NCBI GenBank assembly: GCA_944474755.1 | Contig: OX104120.1 | Coordinates: 21,997,242-22,061,241, forward strand | Length of the DNA: 64,000 bases | Source: Limnoperna fortunei | Taxonomy: Eukaryota > Mollusca > Bivalvia > Mytilida > Modiolidae | Direction: 5' to 3' | Shown here: positions 1-63,300 of the stretch, in pieces | Layout of the letters: the number at the start of each line of letters is the position of its first letter | Position numbering within the stretch: position 1 is the stretch's first letter | Position numbers and translations under genes: made by a program | Notes under the pieces: generated by a model | What the model saw: the letters and a program-made list of their open reading frames with translations, nothing else | Told to the model about the DNA's origin: nothing | Databases searched by the model: none

Positions 1-47792
<47,792 letters not shown>

Positions 47793-48082
47793 GGTAGCAA
47801 CGAAATACTTCGCTTTTAACTGGCACACTACATCACATTGAAGATGTTTTGGTCTTTTATCCAGGAAGTTCCCCCACAAACCAAACAAATATGGCGGGTT
47901 TATATACGGGTAATTCATGCAATCTCTAACCAAATATTTTAACGTATCGTAATTTAACATTACCGGAAACTTTGATGTTCTATATCCTTTAAATTAATTA
48001 TCACAATAATTATGAAAATAATTATCTTCACGGACTTTTAAAGAAACATAACAATTGTTTGGTTGTAGAGATTAATTTGAAA
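47793..48082. promoter_or_regulatory. Shared CRK/NUP210 bidirectional promoter
   Basis: The two start codons point away from each other only 290 bp apart, so both promoters and both 5' UTRs lie here. ETS-type sites are visible: CAGGAAGT at about 47862 and ACCGGAAAC at about 47962. Both types are common in bidirectional housekeeping promoters. I see no TATA box placed for NUP210. Confidence 0.75.
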
Positions 48083-48309
48083 ATGGCAGCCTCCAGAAGC
48101 CGGGGAATGGCGGCAATTTTCAACAAGGAACTCGTGTTCTTTTTTGTTTCTTTTGTAGTCATTCTGCAAATACCAGATACGGAGACAGCTCGTTTAAGTG
48201 AACCCAAAATACTTCTTCCTTACCACAGTTCTGTGATAGTAAATTATACCCTTCATGTTAATCTTACAAAAGAAGAAGCAAAGTTCGCCGATTCAAGTTG
48301 TTTCACATG
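48083..48309 (+). CDS. NUP210: NUP210 exon 1: signal peptide and N terminus
   Basis: ATG at 48083 (AAAATGGCAGCC). The open frame extends upstream but has no ATG. Residues 17-30 are hydrophobic, and cleavage is likely near 33-37. It ends TG|GTATTT inside the Trp76 codon. Confidence 0.93.
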
Positions 48310-51300
48310 GTATTTAACATAAACTTGTTAAATTTATTTTTCATTTTCGGTCCAGTCCAAAGTTAATCCACACCACTTGTAATTTCCTGGATTATTCTTT
48401 ACAATATTGATCCTAGGTATTTCTATAATTTTTGAAATCCAGAAAAAAGATTTCTTAAAAAATGTAATTTTACAATTATTTTAAAATGTGGTTAACAGGG
48501 TTATATAACGATTCGCCCCACTCGAGCCATTACCATTCGCCCTATATTAATAATGAATCACCCCACTCAATAACAATTGGCCTTCATATATGTAAAAATA
48601 CAGGGTTCAACATTAACTTTTTCATGCAGTTGTCCCATCGGGCAAGTTGAGTAACAAATTAACTTGTCCGAATCAAAAACATGCTTGTCCGAAAAATAAT
48701 TCGGGAAAAGAATAACACCAAATACCTTTCATTTCAATTTTTATTCCACACAAAACATTAAAGGCAAATAGCAGGTTAACACAATCCAGTTGTTTTTTTA
48801 TTTCTGTTTTCATTCAACAAATTTGATCTTTTGATCACGTACCGCATTTACACATCCCTGTCAAAAACAGAAGTCCTAAAATAGATACAGATCGCTCATT
48901 GGTTGGTTTAATTATAGCTGTATTCGGTCACGTTGTCATTGCATGATCCGTAGCTGTTAGATAGTAGACTCTAGAGGCACCTCGAACATAGAATTTTTAT
49001 GATTGGATGATCTAATCTCGAATCGACCAATCGCGCAATAGACGTTCTAAAATTAGATGATGGAAATTTTTTGTTTAGAAATAGAGGAATAATGATATCG
49101 GAATTGATGTGTTTTATTTTAAGCAAATGAATAACACGATTGAAGAAATTTAAATTGTGTCACAGCGACATTAGGCCACATTTTTCACTTGCCCGATCGG
49201 ACAAGCTTAGCACAACTTTTACTTGTCCGAACTTTCGTTTCACTTGCCCCGGGCAATCGGACAACCGTTAATGTCGAACGCTGAAATAAAAATATATAGG
49301 ATTTTGACAGTTTAAAATCATTTAAAATTATTTTGTCTTTTTTGGAGTAACAGCTTGTTCCTACTTTGCAATAATTTCCAGCATATATAAAATACACTTC
49401 GCAAGATTGTAATGTAATGGACTGTAACTTAACGTCTTGCGCCTCATGAAAAAGTAATGTCACTAGAATATAGGAGAGGTTACCTTTTTTGCCGTTCTGT
49501 TCAGACTATTAAGCCAACCTTCAAAGTCGTTGTTAGTCCTGATAGCACATCCATAAACCATCCTATAACTCATTATTTCAAACTGTTAATCCCATCAAGT
49601 TAATCACGATTGTAAACAAGCAAACATTCAATTAAAGACAAATGGAGTGTCCTACAAGACTTTGACGTGTCCTAGACACGTATATGCGCCATAACACGAA
49701 CCTTGATATATGATTTAGAATTCTTCTAGAGTCCAAATTAAGCTGTTTCCTCACTGTTTAACATTTAATTGTTACATATTTAAATCTTTTCTTAATATAT
49801 TCCTATATTGATTTTTTTGCACATGCACAATATCACCGAACATGCCATTGTTTACATAAAACTGGAGCGTGCTGATCAAATTGACAAAATTAAATACTTT
49901 GCCCTAAAACTTTAACAAATTGGGTTGTATTTTTAAAAATTAATTTATGCTAAGATTAAAGCTTTCATTTTTCTTTAATAAATATTTAATTATGAAACTG
50001 GAAAAATGTACATAAAGACCTCAGGTGAGCACACTGGACTACAGTATATTATATTATATGTAAATAGCATATTATGATAAATACACATAAATAAAATGAT
50101 GGTTATCAACAATGCACCAGGACTTAAAATTGACCTAGACGTTCAATGAACACAAAACATTAATCTCAAAGCAAAAACCCTAAATCTGCATGTAAACGTT
50201 AATTTCAGAAAACTCTCGGACATTTTCAAATGTTGTACAATGTGTACATAGATCCCCGAGGTCAAGTGCGCCTTTGTAATTTATGGATTTATTTCAAATA
50301 AGGAGCAAAGTCGAACACAAAATCAGGAATGCAGTGGGCACCAAGAAAATATAAAAAAATTTAGTTTTTCATTTGTTAATATAAATTTGTGAGTCTGGTC
50401 TGTTTTTTGGGTCAGTTGGGGAAGAGTAAACAAACTTAATTTTATTTTTGACCTTAGGTTTTATTGTTTTTAGTGCAATGCAGTTATTGTTACATTATTG
50501 CTTGAAATTATTAGTTAAGTAGACATAAGGCTTTTAATGTAATTAATCTGAAGAGATAATTGTGACAGACTACATGTAGATCTTTTTATTTAATTAACTA
50601 GAACTTCAATCTTGCTTAAAACGTATGTTTTCTTAGTTTCGTTAGTAGTATATCAATTTAAAACATTTAATTGTATGTTTACAGGACTACCAATACACCA
50701 GAAACAGCATCATTGACACTTGTGAACAGTACAGATGGAGAATGTGCTTTTGCTGCAGTGGTATCTGTGGTGTCGAAATCACCTCACCGAAAGCAGGCCA
50801 TAATAATTACAGAAAACAAAGGTAAATTCTGGTGTGACAACAACATATGCTAGAAAATATATTTGATTATTGCCTATATCTACCACAAAGTTTTGCATTT
50901 GTTTTCCCCCACATACATGCCTTTCCAAATTTTTACATTGGTTAGGTAAAAAAAATATGTCTGTTCAAGTTTACAAACTAAAAATAAGGTAGGAAATTTA
51001 ATTTAATTTTTTTGTATTTTTATAGTTATTTTTACAGAAATGAGATAATGAAATAAATGATGACCTTACTATGAATAAGTCAACAACAGGGTTCGACATT
51101 AACGGCTGTCTGATCGCCCGGGACAGGTTAAAGTCTGGTTCGGACAAGTAAAACCTATCTTGTACGTGTCCGATCGGACAAGTAAAAAGTTTGGAACAAT
51201 CTTAAAGACTAGTAATTTAAAAATCATAGTCCTGATTGCCTTGTTCATCTTTAAAAGCGATTTTGAAGTTGCCGTAGATCGCCGTTTAATTTTATAGCCA

Positions 51301-54300
51301 TTTAGATCAAATATCGTTGTATTTCTGTCACCCCGTTATGTTTATCATGTTGACGCGCCATTTGTAAGCTGGTTCCTGCGTGACTTTTACAGTGTACATA
51401 AAGCGCAGTATAATATCTCTTGAGGAAACCAGTAAAAAGAAAACACGAAAATATGACAAGTCTCCGGAGAGGATACGAAGTCGGTTACGGAGATTGCAAA
51501 TACGATAATGATTACTGCAAAGATTCAAACATAATAAATTAATATTTTGGTAGTCACTTTAAAACAATCATTTTAATCTGTTTAAATATTTGTAATAGTG
51601 CATTTTTCTATTGAATACATAATAAATGTTACACAATTATGCCATTTTCAACTTCTAGTTCTTCTTCATTTGATAATTCAATGAACTTGTGTACTTACTC
51701 ATGACAAAGAAACATTTATTTTATTGTACAGTTTTGTGACATTTGATTCATTTCATTGAAATGTGTGATATATTTTATGTTGTAAAAAGAAGACTGGAAA
51801 GTTAATAAAACTGTTTGTTCTCTTCTTCCAATGATACTTTATCCCACTATAATTTTAACTACTTCTTCAATTCAAATCAATTTTAAAAGATAATGGGTGA
51901 CCTTGTGAAGGCTGTACGGCTTTTACGCCTTTGTACTGTATTTCTACAACAATAATCCTAATTTTTTTCTACCAGTAACTATAAGCATGTAACTTCTTAG
52001 CTTTCTCTTCAATCTGCTTACTTTATACAACAATATATTTTTAAAAACTCAATAATACAGCATATTTAATTCAATGAATTAATTAAGAATTATAAAAGGC
52101 AAGTGACATGTACTATTAGTTTATAATATTGAAAGAAAGTTTGGACAAGCGAACGTAAATTTCGGACAGGTCAACTGTTTACACCACTTGTCTGAAAGGA
52201 CAAATAAATAAAAAAATTAATGTCGAACCCTGAACAAGGCAAATTGTACACGTAAAAAATCATGTATGATTACACGATGGGAACTCCTCTCCTCAACAAA
52301 TCCACTAAGGAGAGTTGAGTAACAGTGGAGTCTCTCCACTCTACTCCACCCCCACCACAATGGGTGTAGTTATTTAAATTCGCAGGCCTGTACAGCACTG
52401 ATGTAATTATGTGTTTTAAATTAATAAATACACAAATATTCTTTGTCAAGTCACTTTCCACTTTTGGGCAATGACTCTGAAGGCAATAATTGTTGATTGG
52501 GTGGCATCCATTGCTGCAGCAGTGACATCTATGCATGCAGCTTCATTGTCAAAGAAACAATAATATGTATATAATGTACAATGCATTTTTGCAAATATTT
52601 AAACAGATTGGAATTAAAACTTTTATTTTGTTTTAATTTTGGCAAAAGTGATTTCAACACGAAAGAAATAAGATACATTTATCAATCTTTTTCTTGTAGT
52701 TACTGGTGAAAAGTTGAAATGTATTGTGATAGTAAAGTCCATTTCTCGTTTTGAGATCCAGACAACAACCAGATCACTGTATTTAGAAGATTCTCCAGAA
52801 GAACTTATAATTCAAGGATATGATGATGCAGGTATTATTGAGTTTGTTCTCAGGGATTTTCCTGCTTTTATTTTGATTCCAAACAGCAAAAACCATATTT
52901 TTTTCCAAATTATGTAAGTGAAAATTCCCAAATCATAAGGTTTTGTGATCCTGATTCTAAATATTAATTAAATCATGCAAAGTGAAAATATTATAAAGAT
53001 GTCCAATGCCGATTACTTCATGAACTTTGGTTTATAATTACTGTTTCCAGTATCTATTTTAATCATAATGGTAACCAGTTTTATATTTGAGCTTGCTCGT
53101 TTTATAACAACATGCAATATGTGTATTCCGGTGTGGTACGATATAACAAACTGATTTTGTAAGTCATGAAATTTTGTCCAATAATATTAAAAATAATTGT
53201 ATCTGGTAAAAGTAACAAAATTTCTTTATATTTAAAATGTCTATTACCATTAATTTAAGGTGGTTTTTAGTTTAAATAGTATTGTATAGAAAAGAGTAGG
53301 TCGGAGGAATACATTTGGAGTGAAGCATGACCCTGCAGTACAGTTTAAAATGGCACTACACAACGAAAAATACTACAAATGGGGATGATGTCGCATTGTA
53401 TCATATATATATTTCATGATTTAAGTTAGTTTCATATTAACTGACATTTCAAACATGTCTCATCCCTAGTTCTGCCAGCTATATTTAGATGATCAGTACA
53501 CAGCTGTGCAAATTAACATCTCTTTGTGAATAGTTTTTTGAAGGAATTTATAGTAATTGCACTACCATATTATAATGTTATTTTTCTGTTATCTCAGATC
53601 ATTTTAAACAAACCACATTATTGTAAAAAAACAAAAAGAATTGGTGTTCATTTTAATTTTACTTAATTTTTGCTTTTCTCATTAATAAGTAGTAAAACTG
53701 ACCATTTTTTCTTTAAAATATATTTACATTTTATTATTGTAATGATGTCACCCCCTATAAATTTGAACCACAAGTGGGCAAATAGCTGTTGTCCTCGCTT
53801 TGATTGGAATAGTCTGGGTGTGTTCAAGCTAATTGGACCCCTATTGGCATTTGCAGAAGGATACTATAGGTTTGCAGTCTGTCCATCACAAATAAGTTTT
53901 TTTTAGAGGTTTTTTAAAAAAAAACTTGCAGATATTGAGCTGTTTTGGTATGTGAGTCAACCATGAAGAGTTATCATGGTTATGGATTAATTTCGAATAT
54001 CATTCCAGTCCAGAGATTTTTGAGCAAATAATGGCCCTTAGACTAAGTATTGCCTAAGCAATACTATCCACACTTGTTTTTTTAATGAAATTTCCATTGA
54101 TAATAAAATATAAAAAAATGTGTGATTTTCTTTCAAAGTTTAAAGATAAACCAGATTATTTTAGTATCTGGTTATCCATATCTCTCAAAAAATAGCACAT
54201 GTTCATAATTGTTTAAATCATCTTTATAAAAACCTAAAGATTATTTGTTACAAAATTTATATTTTCTATGTAAACTCAAAAAACATGTAACTGTACACTG

Positions 54301-57300
54301 CATCTTTAATTACAACTCCAAAAAAATACTAGGTTAAATTTGTCAGTAAATTAGATTTAGAATGTTGAAACCAATCAATCAAAACATTTCCCATTCATTT
54401 TTCTTCTGACATAATATAGTCCAAAAATAAGAATATCTGCGTGATTTGATTGCCTATGACACGAAAAATTTTAATTTCACCAATATGTTAAGGTAGTTTA
54501 ATTTGACATCTTATTTAAACCACTTTTTCATCAACAATTAGGTTGTTAGGTTTTCATTGGGTTTGTAGTATGGTGTCCTTCACCAATAAAAGATTGACAC
54601 AATCATGAGCTAGAAAACCACATTCAAATAACAGAAAACCACGATTCCAAAATATCTTTCACCTAAATAACAAAGCAGTAAGTACTTTATTTTAGTTTAT
54701 ATTATTTGTATATAATCTTCTCAAAATAACCAGTGTATTTGTTTTTGTATGTTTATATAGAGCCTAAATCCAGGACTATTGTAGATGTTGGTTATTTTGT
54801 TAAAGAATTGAATTTATAAAGTTTTTTGTTTTTACAACAGGAAATGTGTTTTCAAGTCTTGCCGGACTAGAATTTGAATGGAGTCTTTTGTCGGATGCAG
54901 ATAAAACAGGAGCTGTAGATGCTTACAATATACTTAGGTTTGTAAAGAGTGCTTTACTCTATTTAAACATAGCTAACTTGATCAATTTTTTAAAATAATT
55001 TTTGGAATTTACATATAATTTTTGCCAGTTAGTCGAGTTTTGCCAGTATTGTATTTGCTCATTTTTTGCAATACCAATTTATGAGTAAAGGCCTATTGGG
55101 CCTACAACATAATGGAACTTACAGGCACAAAGACAGATTTGAAGGCCCCAAAATGAATTGTTAAATTTGATAAAATCCAAATAACTGCATCATTCATTTA
55201 TTTTTTATTTATATCCAGTGTGTCAGTCCTGGTTGAAAATGGTTAGCATTAAGACATAGTCCTTACTATAGTCCTAACTGTTAGAGTAACACCTTTTAAG
55301 TTATCCTGAAAAGACAATACAAATTCTAAGAATTAGAAACACATACTTTGAGAAGTTTGATGCAACTGGCCCTTTTGTACAACAGCTATTATAGAACTAC
55401 AATTCATTTTCATCACGAAGCCATAGAAATTCATATAGTAATTATGGAAGATATTCATGTTTTCTTTTTATTTCATATTCTTTTGAATTGTTGGGGGCCT
55501 TTACTTTACTTTACTTTACTTTTTTAGGTTCTTTTCATGTGAGGCCCCCAAGGTATACTTCAACTTGTCCATTAATTATTTATTTTGACCTTACTTGGGT
55601 GCATTCCAGTGTGTATGCATAAATTACAAATGCAACTTCAACATCGAGTGAACTGCTAATATTCAAACTAAAAAATAGGCTTTTTAAATTTCCTTGGCTT
55701 CTCAGACTATAAACCAGAGAATTTATAATAAACTAAATTGGAAGAAAAATTACCAAATTAATAACAATTATCTTCTTAACTTATATGAACACCATGTTTC
55801 CTTCCACTTAGAGTCTTCTTTGGAACTTCTGGAATAGCTTGAAATGTGCAGTCTAATTAGCAGAGACCAATTGCACCTAATGCAGGCACATCATAAATCA
55901 AATTTAAATTAGGGATTTTCCATTTTTATGCATATCCTAAGTGGGTATTTATTCATATCCCTGGGCATTCTTCCTGTTGATATTTACAGGCCTGAGTCGG
56001 TTTTTACACACTTAGGCATCTGGCCTGTGGCTTATTTCGCACTCTGTTTGATGGTGTAAATCATAAGGTTCACTGTGGAGTTGGCTTGACCTCTCAGTTA
56101 TTTTATCATGATAAGCATAAATCCTATACACGAGTGATTCTTTTGTTACATGTTTGCTTCAGATTAAAATATCATAACTGGTTGTAATGGTAAGAAACAT
56201 TTTCCTAATAACTGCATGAAGGATTGTAGAATTCAACATGGTAGCAAAGTCAGACACTTAGCTACAAAACAGAAATTTATGCTTCATATGAGCCAGTCAA
56301 ATCCCAAATATATAAAATTTGCATTAAAATCAGCATTTATTGTTGTTTGTTTGATGTTTGATGGTGTTTAACGCCACTTTCAGCAATTTTTCAGCTATAT
56401 CATGGCGTCCAGTTTTTATTGGGCGAGGAAGCCGTGAGAACCCGGAGAAAACCCCCGATCTGCGGTAGGAAAACTGGTAATCCTTGTCAATTAAGATTGG
56501 AGTCGAGTACACCCTGCCCGCAGTGAGAATGGAACCCGCAATCTCAGTGTTGACAGACCACGTGATCAATGGTAGACGAACTACCTTGACCACTCGGCTA
56601 CCGAGGCCCCACATTTATTGTTATTATTCATTGAAATTCTGTTTTTTTATTAGAAATTTGATCTGCTTGTTGTTTTTTTGTATCAAATCGTTTTACTAAA
56701 TTTAATCTTTTACTTTTCAGAATTTTAAGGTTTTCTGAATCACATTATTCCATGCCATCACACATACGGTATTTAGAAGGTCTTGGCTTACAAGGAGATA
56801 TGATACTTGCTGAGGGTATCCGAACAGGCAGTGCAAAGGTCAAGGCTAGAGTAAAAGATTCAGCTTACAAGGTTATATTTTTAAAATTTTTACTTGGGCA
56901 GATAAAGAAGTAAGAAAATATAACAGAAATTTTGTAATAAATAGTTAATTATATCAGGGATTTTCCCATCCGTTATTTTGGGGCTGAATATCGGTCCTAT
57001 TCCCAACATCAAAAACCTATTTATTTTTTCCCAATTATGTAAGTGAAAATTCCCAATGCAGATGGTTTTTTTATATTTATTCTATAAAATAAATTCAATC
57101 ATGCAAGGCTGAACTATTACAAAGGTGTCAAATCTGACAACTTCACAAACTTTGGTTTATAATTACAGAGCTTGCTTGTTTTATAACAATACATATATTC
57201 CAGTGGAGTATAAAAAAAAACTGAATTTGTAACTGTTATTAGTCCAATAATATTAAAAATATCTCGCAATTTTTAAATTTCTTTTTATTTCAATGTCTGT

Positions 57301-60300
57301 TACCAGTAATTTTTATTATAATAAATGATGTTAAAAAGCAATGTTTATACTGTATTCAGATTTAAGACTTTTTTCCCAATTTTGGATTTTATGTCGAAAT
57401 TTTCTCAATTAACAAGGGACCATGTCCCATTTGAAAAAAGGTAGGAAAATCCCAGCATGTCATAAATGTCAGTTTCAGTTGAGAAGTCGAGATTAAGACA
57501 TTATGGTTGCAATATATGTCTCTCTGTAGATAATTTTTTGAAACATCTATATAATGACATTTTTTAGAAGCTAACTTATCAGAAGTATACTTGTCTATTT
57601 TACTGAAAGTCAGTGAGGGCCTAAATATTGCCATTAATTGTTGTCCATATCTCATTCTTTGGTAAAAAAAATGCATGTGACGGATAAGATATCAAGTTAT
57701 CATTTAAATTTCACATGTAATTGATGTCATCTCTGTTTCTGTAGAAATGATATTTTAGATCTGTCATATTAAATATGTGTATTAAAAATCTCACCTTTGT
57801 ATTGCTGACTTAAATTTAGATGTGCAACATTAAAAAAGTTCACGGAGTCAAACACCTTGTACTTGAATGTTTTAAAAACTAATCTTTGTAAACATTTTTC
57901 AGAATGTGCCCCCCTCAGTAGTAAAGATAATGGTCGTAGCCAACCTTAACATCAAACCCGCAGAAGCTTATGTCCTGAAGTATGCCACAGTCAAGTATAT
58001 TGTGGAGTTGGTCAAAAACACAGAATATATAGGTAACCTGGTTATTTTGGCATCGAGATATTTTGGTGTTTATCTTCTTAAGGCTCCAGCCATGTCGCCT
58101 AAATTATGTTAATGAAGTTTATTATATTTTGTAATTACCACACATATTGTTAAAAAACAGTGTCGATTATTGTCAATAACAATCATGGATTTAAACTTTA
58201 ATCATTTTTATCGTCCATCAGTACATCTTGATTGAATGATGATAATGTTATTTTTTTTATCAATCAAAAAACGGCATATACAGTATGACCAGAATGTATG
58301 GTCACTCAAACACTCTACACAGTGTAGCGTTTTTCACTATGTTACACTGAAAATTTTGAGTGTAGACACTCAAATTCACCCACAAATTATCTCTACTCCA
58401 AATTGCAAAAAATAATTGTTTATTCAATTTGTTGTTAGTCACTCTTGCATTAACAACAGCTATAGACTCGTAAAGTCATGTCAATACAAAAAATTTAGAA
58501 CTTTAAATTTTTAATAATTTTCGTAAATAAATCGGAACTTGCACTAGAACTGATTTTTTTTAAGAACAACTTGATATACGGTAATTAAAGAAAAAGACAA
58601 TATACAGTCCTTAGTTCAAGTAACAACAAACGGTATACCAGTGATGATGTGTTCTATCCTTATTATTTCATATACATCATATCAATTCAGTTTTTTTGTG
58701 GCAATACACTAATGCTAATGTTTTCTCTAGACAAGGTGCACGTGACAAAAATAAATACACAGTTGTTTGACCACGCGGTCAATAGAAAGTAATTGAGGTC
58801 AAATATACATTTACATCTTTAATGTACCAAAACCATGAAATAAAAATAGAAGTTTCATTTAAAAAACATTATCCGTATACACATCAAAAATGTCAATTTT
58901 TTTACACCGAATTTGACCAATATTAGAGATAAAAATAGATGTATTGGTTTATGTGCCAAGTAACTGTTACGGGTATAACGATGATTGTTGTTTTTATTGT
59001 TCTAGTTTCATTATGTTTTCACTGAAATAATATGCGAATTTAGTTTCGTTTTTTCAAAAATTGACATTAGGCATACACTTAAAATATTGTTCTCCCTACT
59101 CTAGACTAAAGCCACGTGTAATATGTACATAAATACACAACTGACCTGTTAAACCGTGTGCTTTGCATAAAGTATAATTCGGGATAAAAGCTTTACATTT
59201 AACTTCAGTATTGCCGAAATAAAAAAAAAAAGTAAGTTCTGTTTGAAAAAATTTCTTTAGTTTTGAAAATACAATGCTGACCGAAATAGAAATAAATAAA
59301 AATAGGTTTCCAGGCATGCACACGATTTGCATAAATTTGTGAAGTGAAAGAAGCTGAACTGTGAATTGTACTAGCACAGCTCACTCTCCTCAGACTTCCA
59401 GGATTGCAATAAATCAAATTGTTAACGTTGTTGAAACCACTAAAGACGCTAATTATTTATAATTAAATTTTTAAATATAGATAGACATATAGATAAATAC
59501 CGACAAGTTATTTCTACATGCGCAAAACAAAAGAAAAATCATGAAGTTCAAAGATTGAACACATTTTAATTTTGTAGTAATGAGAAAAGCAAGACATTAG
59601 TTGGTTCTTTGCTTGCAATAAACAATCGATACAATATATTTTCTACACCCTGAAAATCCAAAAAACACAGTGTCACACCGTGTTACACCCAAAAGTCGGT
59701 ACATCAAGGGGATTAATTTTAAGATGGTGATAGATAACAACACTCTGAAACACTGTGATTCTCCGAGAAAATTTCGGTGATACACCATGTAACACAGAGA
59801 AATTTCTCTTATTTGAGTGTTTGAGTGACCACACACTCTGGGCGTACTGTAGTTAGTAAATGATAAGCCAGACATCATTATGTGTAAATAGATAGACATT
59901 CGTTGTATTTTTTAACAATTAAGAAAGCAAAAGAAATGGAAATAAATGTAAAAATATACATACAAATGTATACTTGTAATTTCCCCTGACATACACTTGT
60001 GTATTATCAGTATTTTAAGCCATAAACTTCTCTGCTTGATCATATGACATTGTTTTACAAGTCTGCTGTTGGTGTGTAAGATGTTGGTGCATGCTTTATA
60101 TGGGTGTGTTTAATTTGGCACTTTCACCAAAAGTGCCAAGTAAACCGAAATAAAACTACAACCAAAATAACCAGATTTACGTTATTTAACACAGCATCAG
60201 TTTGAAACATTTAAAAAGTGGTTTGAATGTTGTGTAAAGTGGTAGTTTAATGTTTAACTCTCAAATGGGCAAATTTTAGTACTTACTGTTTGCTTGAATT

Positions 60301-63300
60301 ATTTTTTCAGTTACTGTCATTGGAGAATGTAACAATAATAAAAATAATTATTAGGGTCCCACCACTTGGTAGCGGACACCCTATAGTGTTCAGTCGCCTC
60401 ATTCATCCGTGCGTGTGTGTGTGTCCATCTGTGAGTGTTGTCTGTCCTTTAAGAGAATTGACAGCTAATAGGTAGGAGTTGGACGCTAGTAAAATGTAAC
60501 ATTTTAGCCCCAATTATGTTATTCATTCTTACAAAAGTACATTTATTTTTAATGATAGATGCAATATGCTATGTCATATGTTTGAATTTTGTTACAGAAA
60601 TTAAAATGCCATCACCACAGTTCACCCTAGAAGTTCAGGATACAATGATCTGTACATTGGATGCCTCTACATCTACTGCAACAGCTACCGAGCTTGGATC
60701 TACAGAAATTATACTGACAGATAAAAGTAAGACTCAAAATTCAATGTTTTATTGATTTGAATAAAAAATAAATCAAATTATATTTGTTGATTTAAAGATG
60801 GTGGCAACTTAATTCTATGTATGTTGAATATTTTTAATTTTTTTATTGCTTTAAGTATACTCTAATTGTGTATGTTCTGGGAGGTTAAATAAAATCTTGT
60901 TCAATCTTTATTTGTGTAAAATTTTTCTTGAGTTCAAGGGTTAGAGAGGATGTATAAAATATTGTCTTGTCTCTATGTAGAGACTTGATTACTAATGTTT
61001 CATTTGTGACTTAATTGGAATAGTTAATTATTAGACATGATTTGTGAAATATTCTAATGATAAATATGGCTGTTTATTCTAGATATTGTTGGAGTTGACA
61101 ATATGACAAAGCCATCAGCTATGCTGTATGTTGTTACTGCTAGCTACTTAGGTAAGTCCACATGTACAGGTAAGCATTCCTACATAGGATTCAGGCATTC
61201 CTACATAGGATTCAGGCATTCCTACATAGGATTCAGGCATTCCTACATAGGATTCAGGAATTCCTACATAGGATTCAGGCATTCCTACATATGATTCAGG
61301 AATTCTAAATAGGATTCAGGCATTCCTACTTAGGATTTGGGCATTCCTACATAGGATTCAGGCTTTCCTACATAGGATTCAGGCATTCCTTTTTGCCTTA
61401 ATCACTATATTCTGAAATTGTTCTAGTTGTCTTTCTGTAAAGAGTAAAATCGTGAAAAAGAATACTATGACTGATTTGTAAACGAGACAGATTTCTCTGT
61501 TTTATTATTGGTTTATGGATATAAGGTCATGCTGCATACATTATAAGGTCATGCTGCATACATCAGGGATTTACACTACCTTTTTTTCAAGGGTCCAGTG
61601 GTTGACGGATCTATGAAAACAGGGGTCAGCATTAAAGTTTATGGGTCCAAGTCATTTTAGAAGAAGAAATTTAACATAATAGTCATATAGCTTTATTAAT
61701 GTATAACATTTCCAATTTTAATTCAAAAGAAAACAATGTTTTTCATGTTTCATTTTGACATGACACATATATTATGTTGTTCATGTAAAATTCACTGTCA
61801 AAAGTATTTAAACAGATTTAAATTGATTTTTTGAAAGTAGCTGCAAAGAAAATAATTTTTATTATGTTTAAATCATTGCAATACTCATTTCAACACTAGC
61901 AACATTGTATTTGCAATATCCGACAACGATTTAGCTCCAGAAATTTTCACATTTTCTTTTTTTCTGAACTTGTTCCCAGCATATTTTGAAGCTACGCTTT
62001 ATGGCTTAATTTTCAAAATAAATGTCAGGTGGGAACTACTGTGTGACATGTAAACATGATAAACATAACAATGTAACAAAAAAAAAGAAGATTTCTTACC
62101 AAAATAGGAATATATTGAAAGGCAATTGTAAAGAATGACATGGTGACTTTACTTCACTTGTGAATATTATCGAGGCCAAGTGAGACCATGATAAAGGGAC
62201 TTCTTTGCCCTCCAATGCGAGCCCTGCAAATTGAGTTTTTAAGGCATATTTTGTGCGTCCACACGCAGAATTTATTATTATACCCCCGCTTTGAAGAAGA
62301 GGGTGTAAACTGTTTTACCCTTGTTCGCCGTCCAGAACAAAAATTTCCGTCGCAGTTTTCTAAGCAACTATAGCATGTAGAAGCCTGGTATTTTGTATAT
62401 TGCTTCATCCTATGGTGCCATATGGTGTATTTATAGGATAATTAATTGGGCGGAGTGAATAAACGATCTGATGCTTTATGCGGCAAGAGTGATCATATTT
62501 TGGATATTCACGATGCCCAGTTGATTATCCTATTTATTATATGATCAAAATTGTTGTCGTAAAATTTTAATGCTTAATCCTTAATTTTATGAACGGCGGA
62601 TGAATATGTGTTTGTACAAAACTTTTGGCGGGAAAAAAATTTAGAGTGAAAATAAACGATAATTTTCACATGTGATTTACCGTGATTTCTGTCACTCGGA
62701 AAATTTGATATTTCATTTCTATCTATATAATAAAGCAATTTCTTGAACCTTGATCATCTACTTCCTGTTTACTGAATACTTAGATTTTTACACATAGTTG
62801 ACATACATGCAAAATTTTCTGTCGCAGTTTTCTCAGCAACTACTAATCACATTCTCTTGAAATTTCGTATGCAGCATCAGCATGGCCTCCCATAACATGG
62901 GATTTGATTTCAGGTCTGTGGCTCACCTTCTTCCTGTTAACCGACTTTATTTACGAAATCCGGTCATTTCTGTCTTTGACCCATTTTTACACATAGTTGT
63001 CATACATATGCAAAATTTTGGGAAAGCGGGGGTATCACTAGTGAGCATTAGCTCACAGTCCACACTTGTTTTTTGTGTGTACATTGCTGTGAATTATATG
63101 CATACAGACACAGAGACCTGCGTCTAGTAAATCCCTGCATACATTATAAGGTCAAGCTACATACAATACAAGTTCATGTTGCATACATTATAAGGTCAAG
63201 CTGCATACAATACAAGTTCATGTTGCATACATTATAAGGTCAAGCTACATACAATACAAGTTCATGTTGCATACATTATAAGGTCAAGCTGCATACAATA

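Larger units (their letters stand above)
50822..52699 (+). other. NUP210 intron 2
   Basis: Intron of 1878 bp, mostly a hAT-like element (51087-52232) and a CTCCAC-rich repeat (52296-52402). Acceptor TTTTTCTTGTAG. Confidence 0.85.
58033..60597 (+). other. NUP210 intron 6
   Basis: Intron of 2565 bp, mostly a TA-flanked MITE (58281-59849) plus an inverted H3 3' end (60353-60480). I see nothing in 59852-60352. Acceptor TTTTGTTACAG. Confidence 0.85.
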
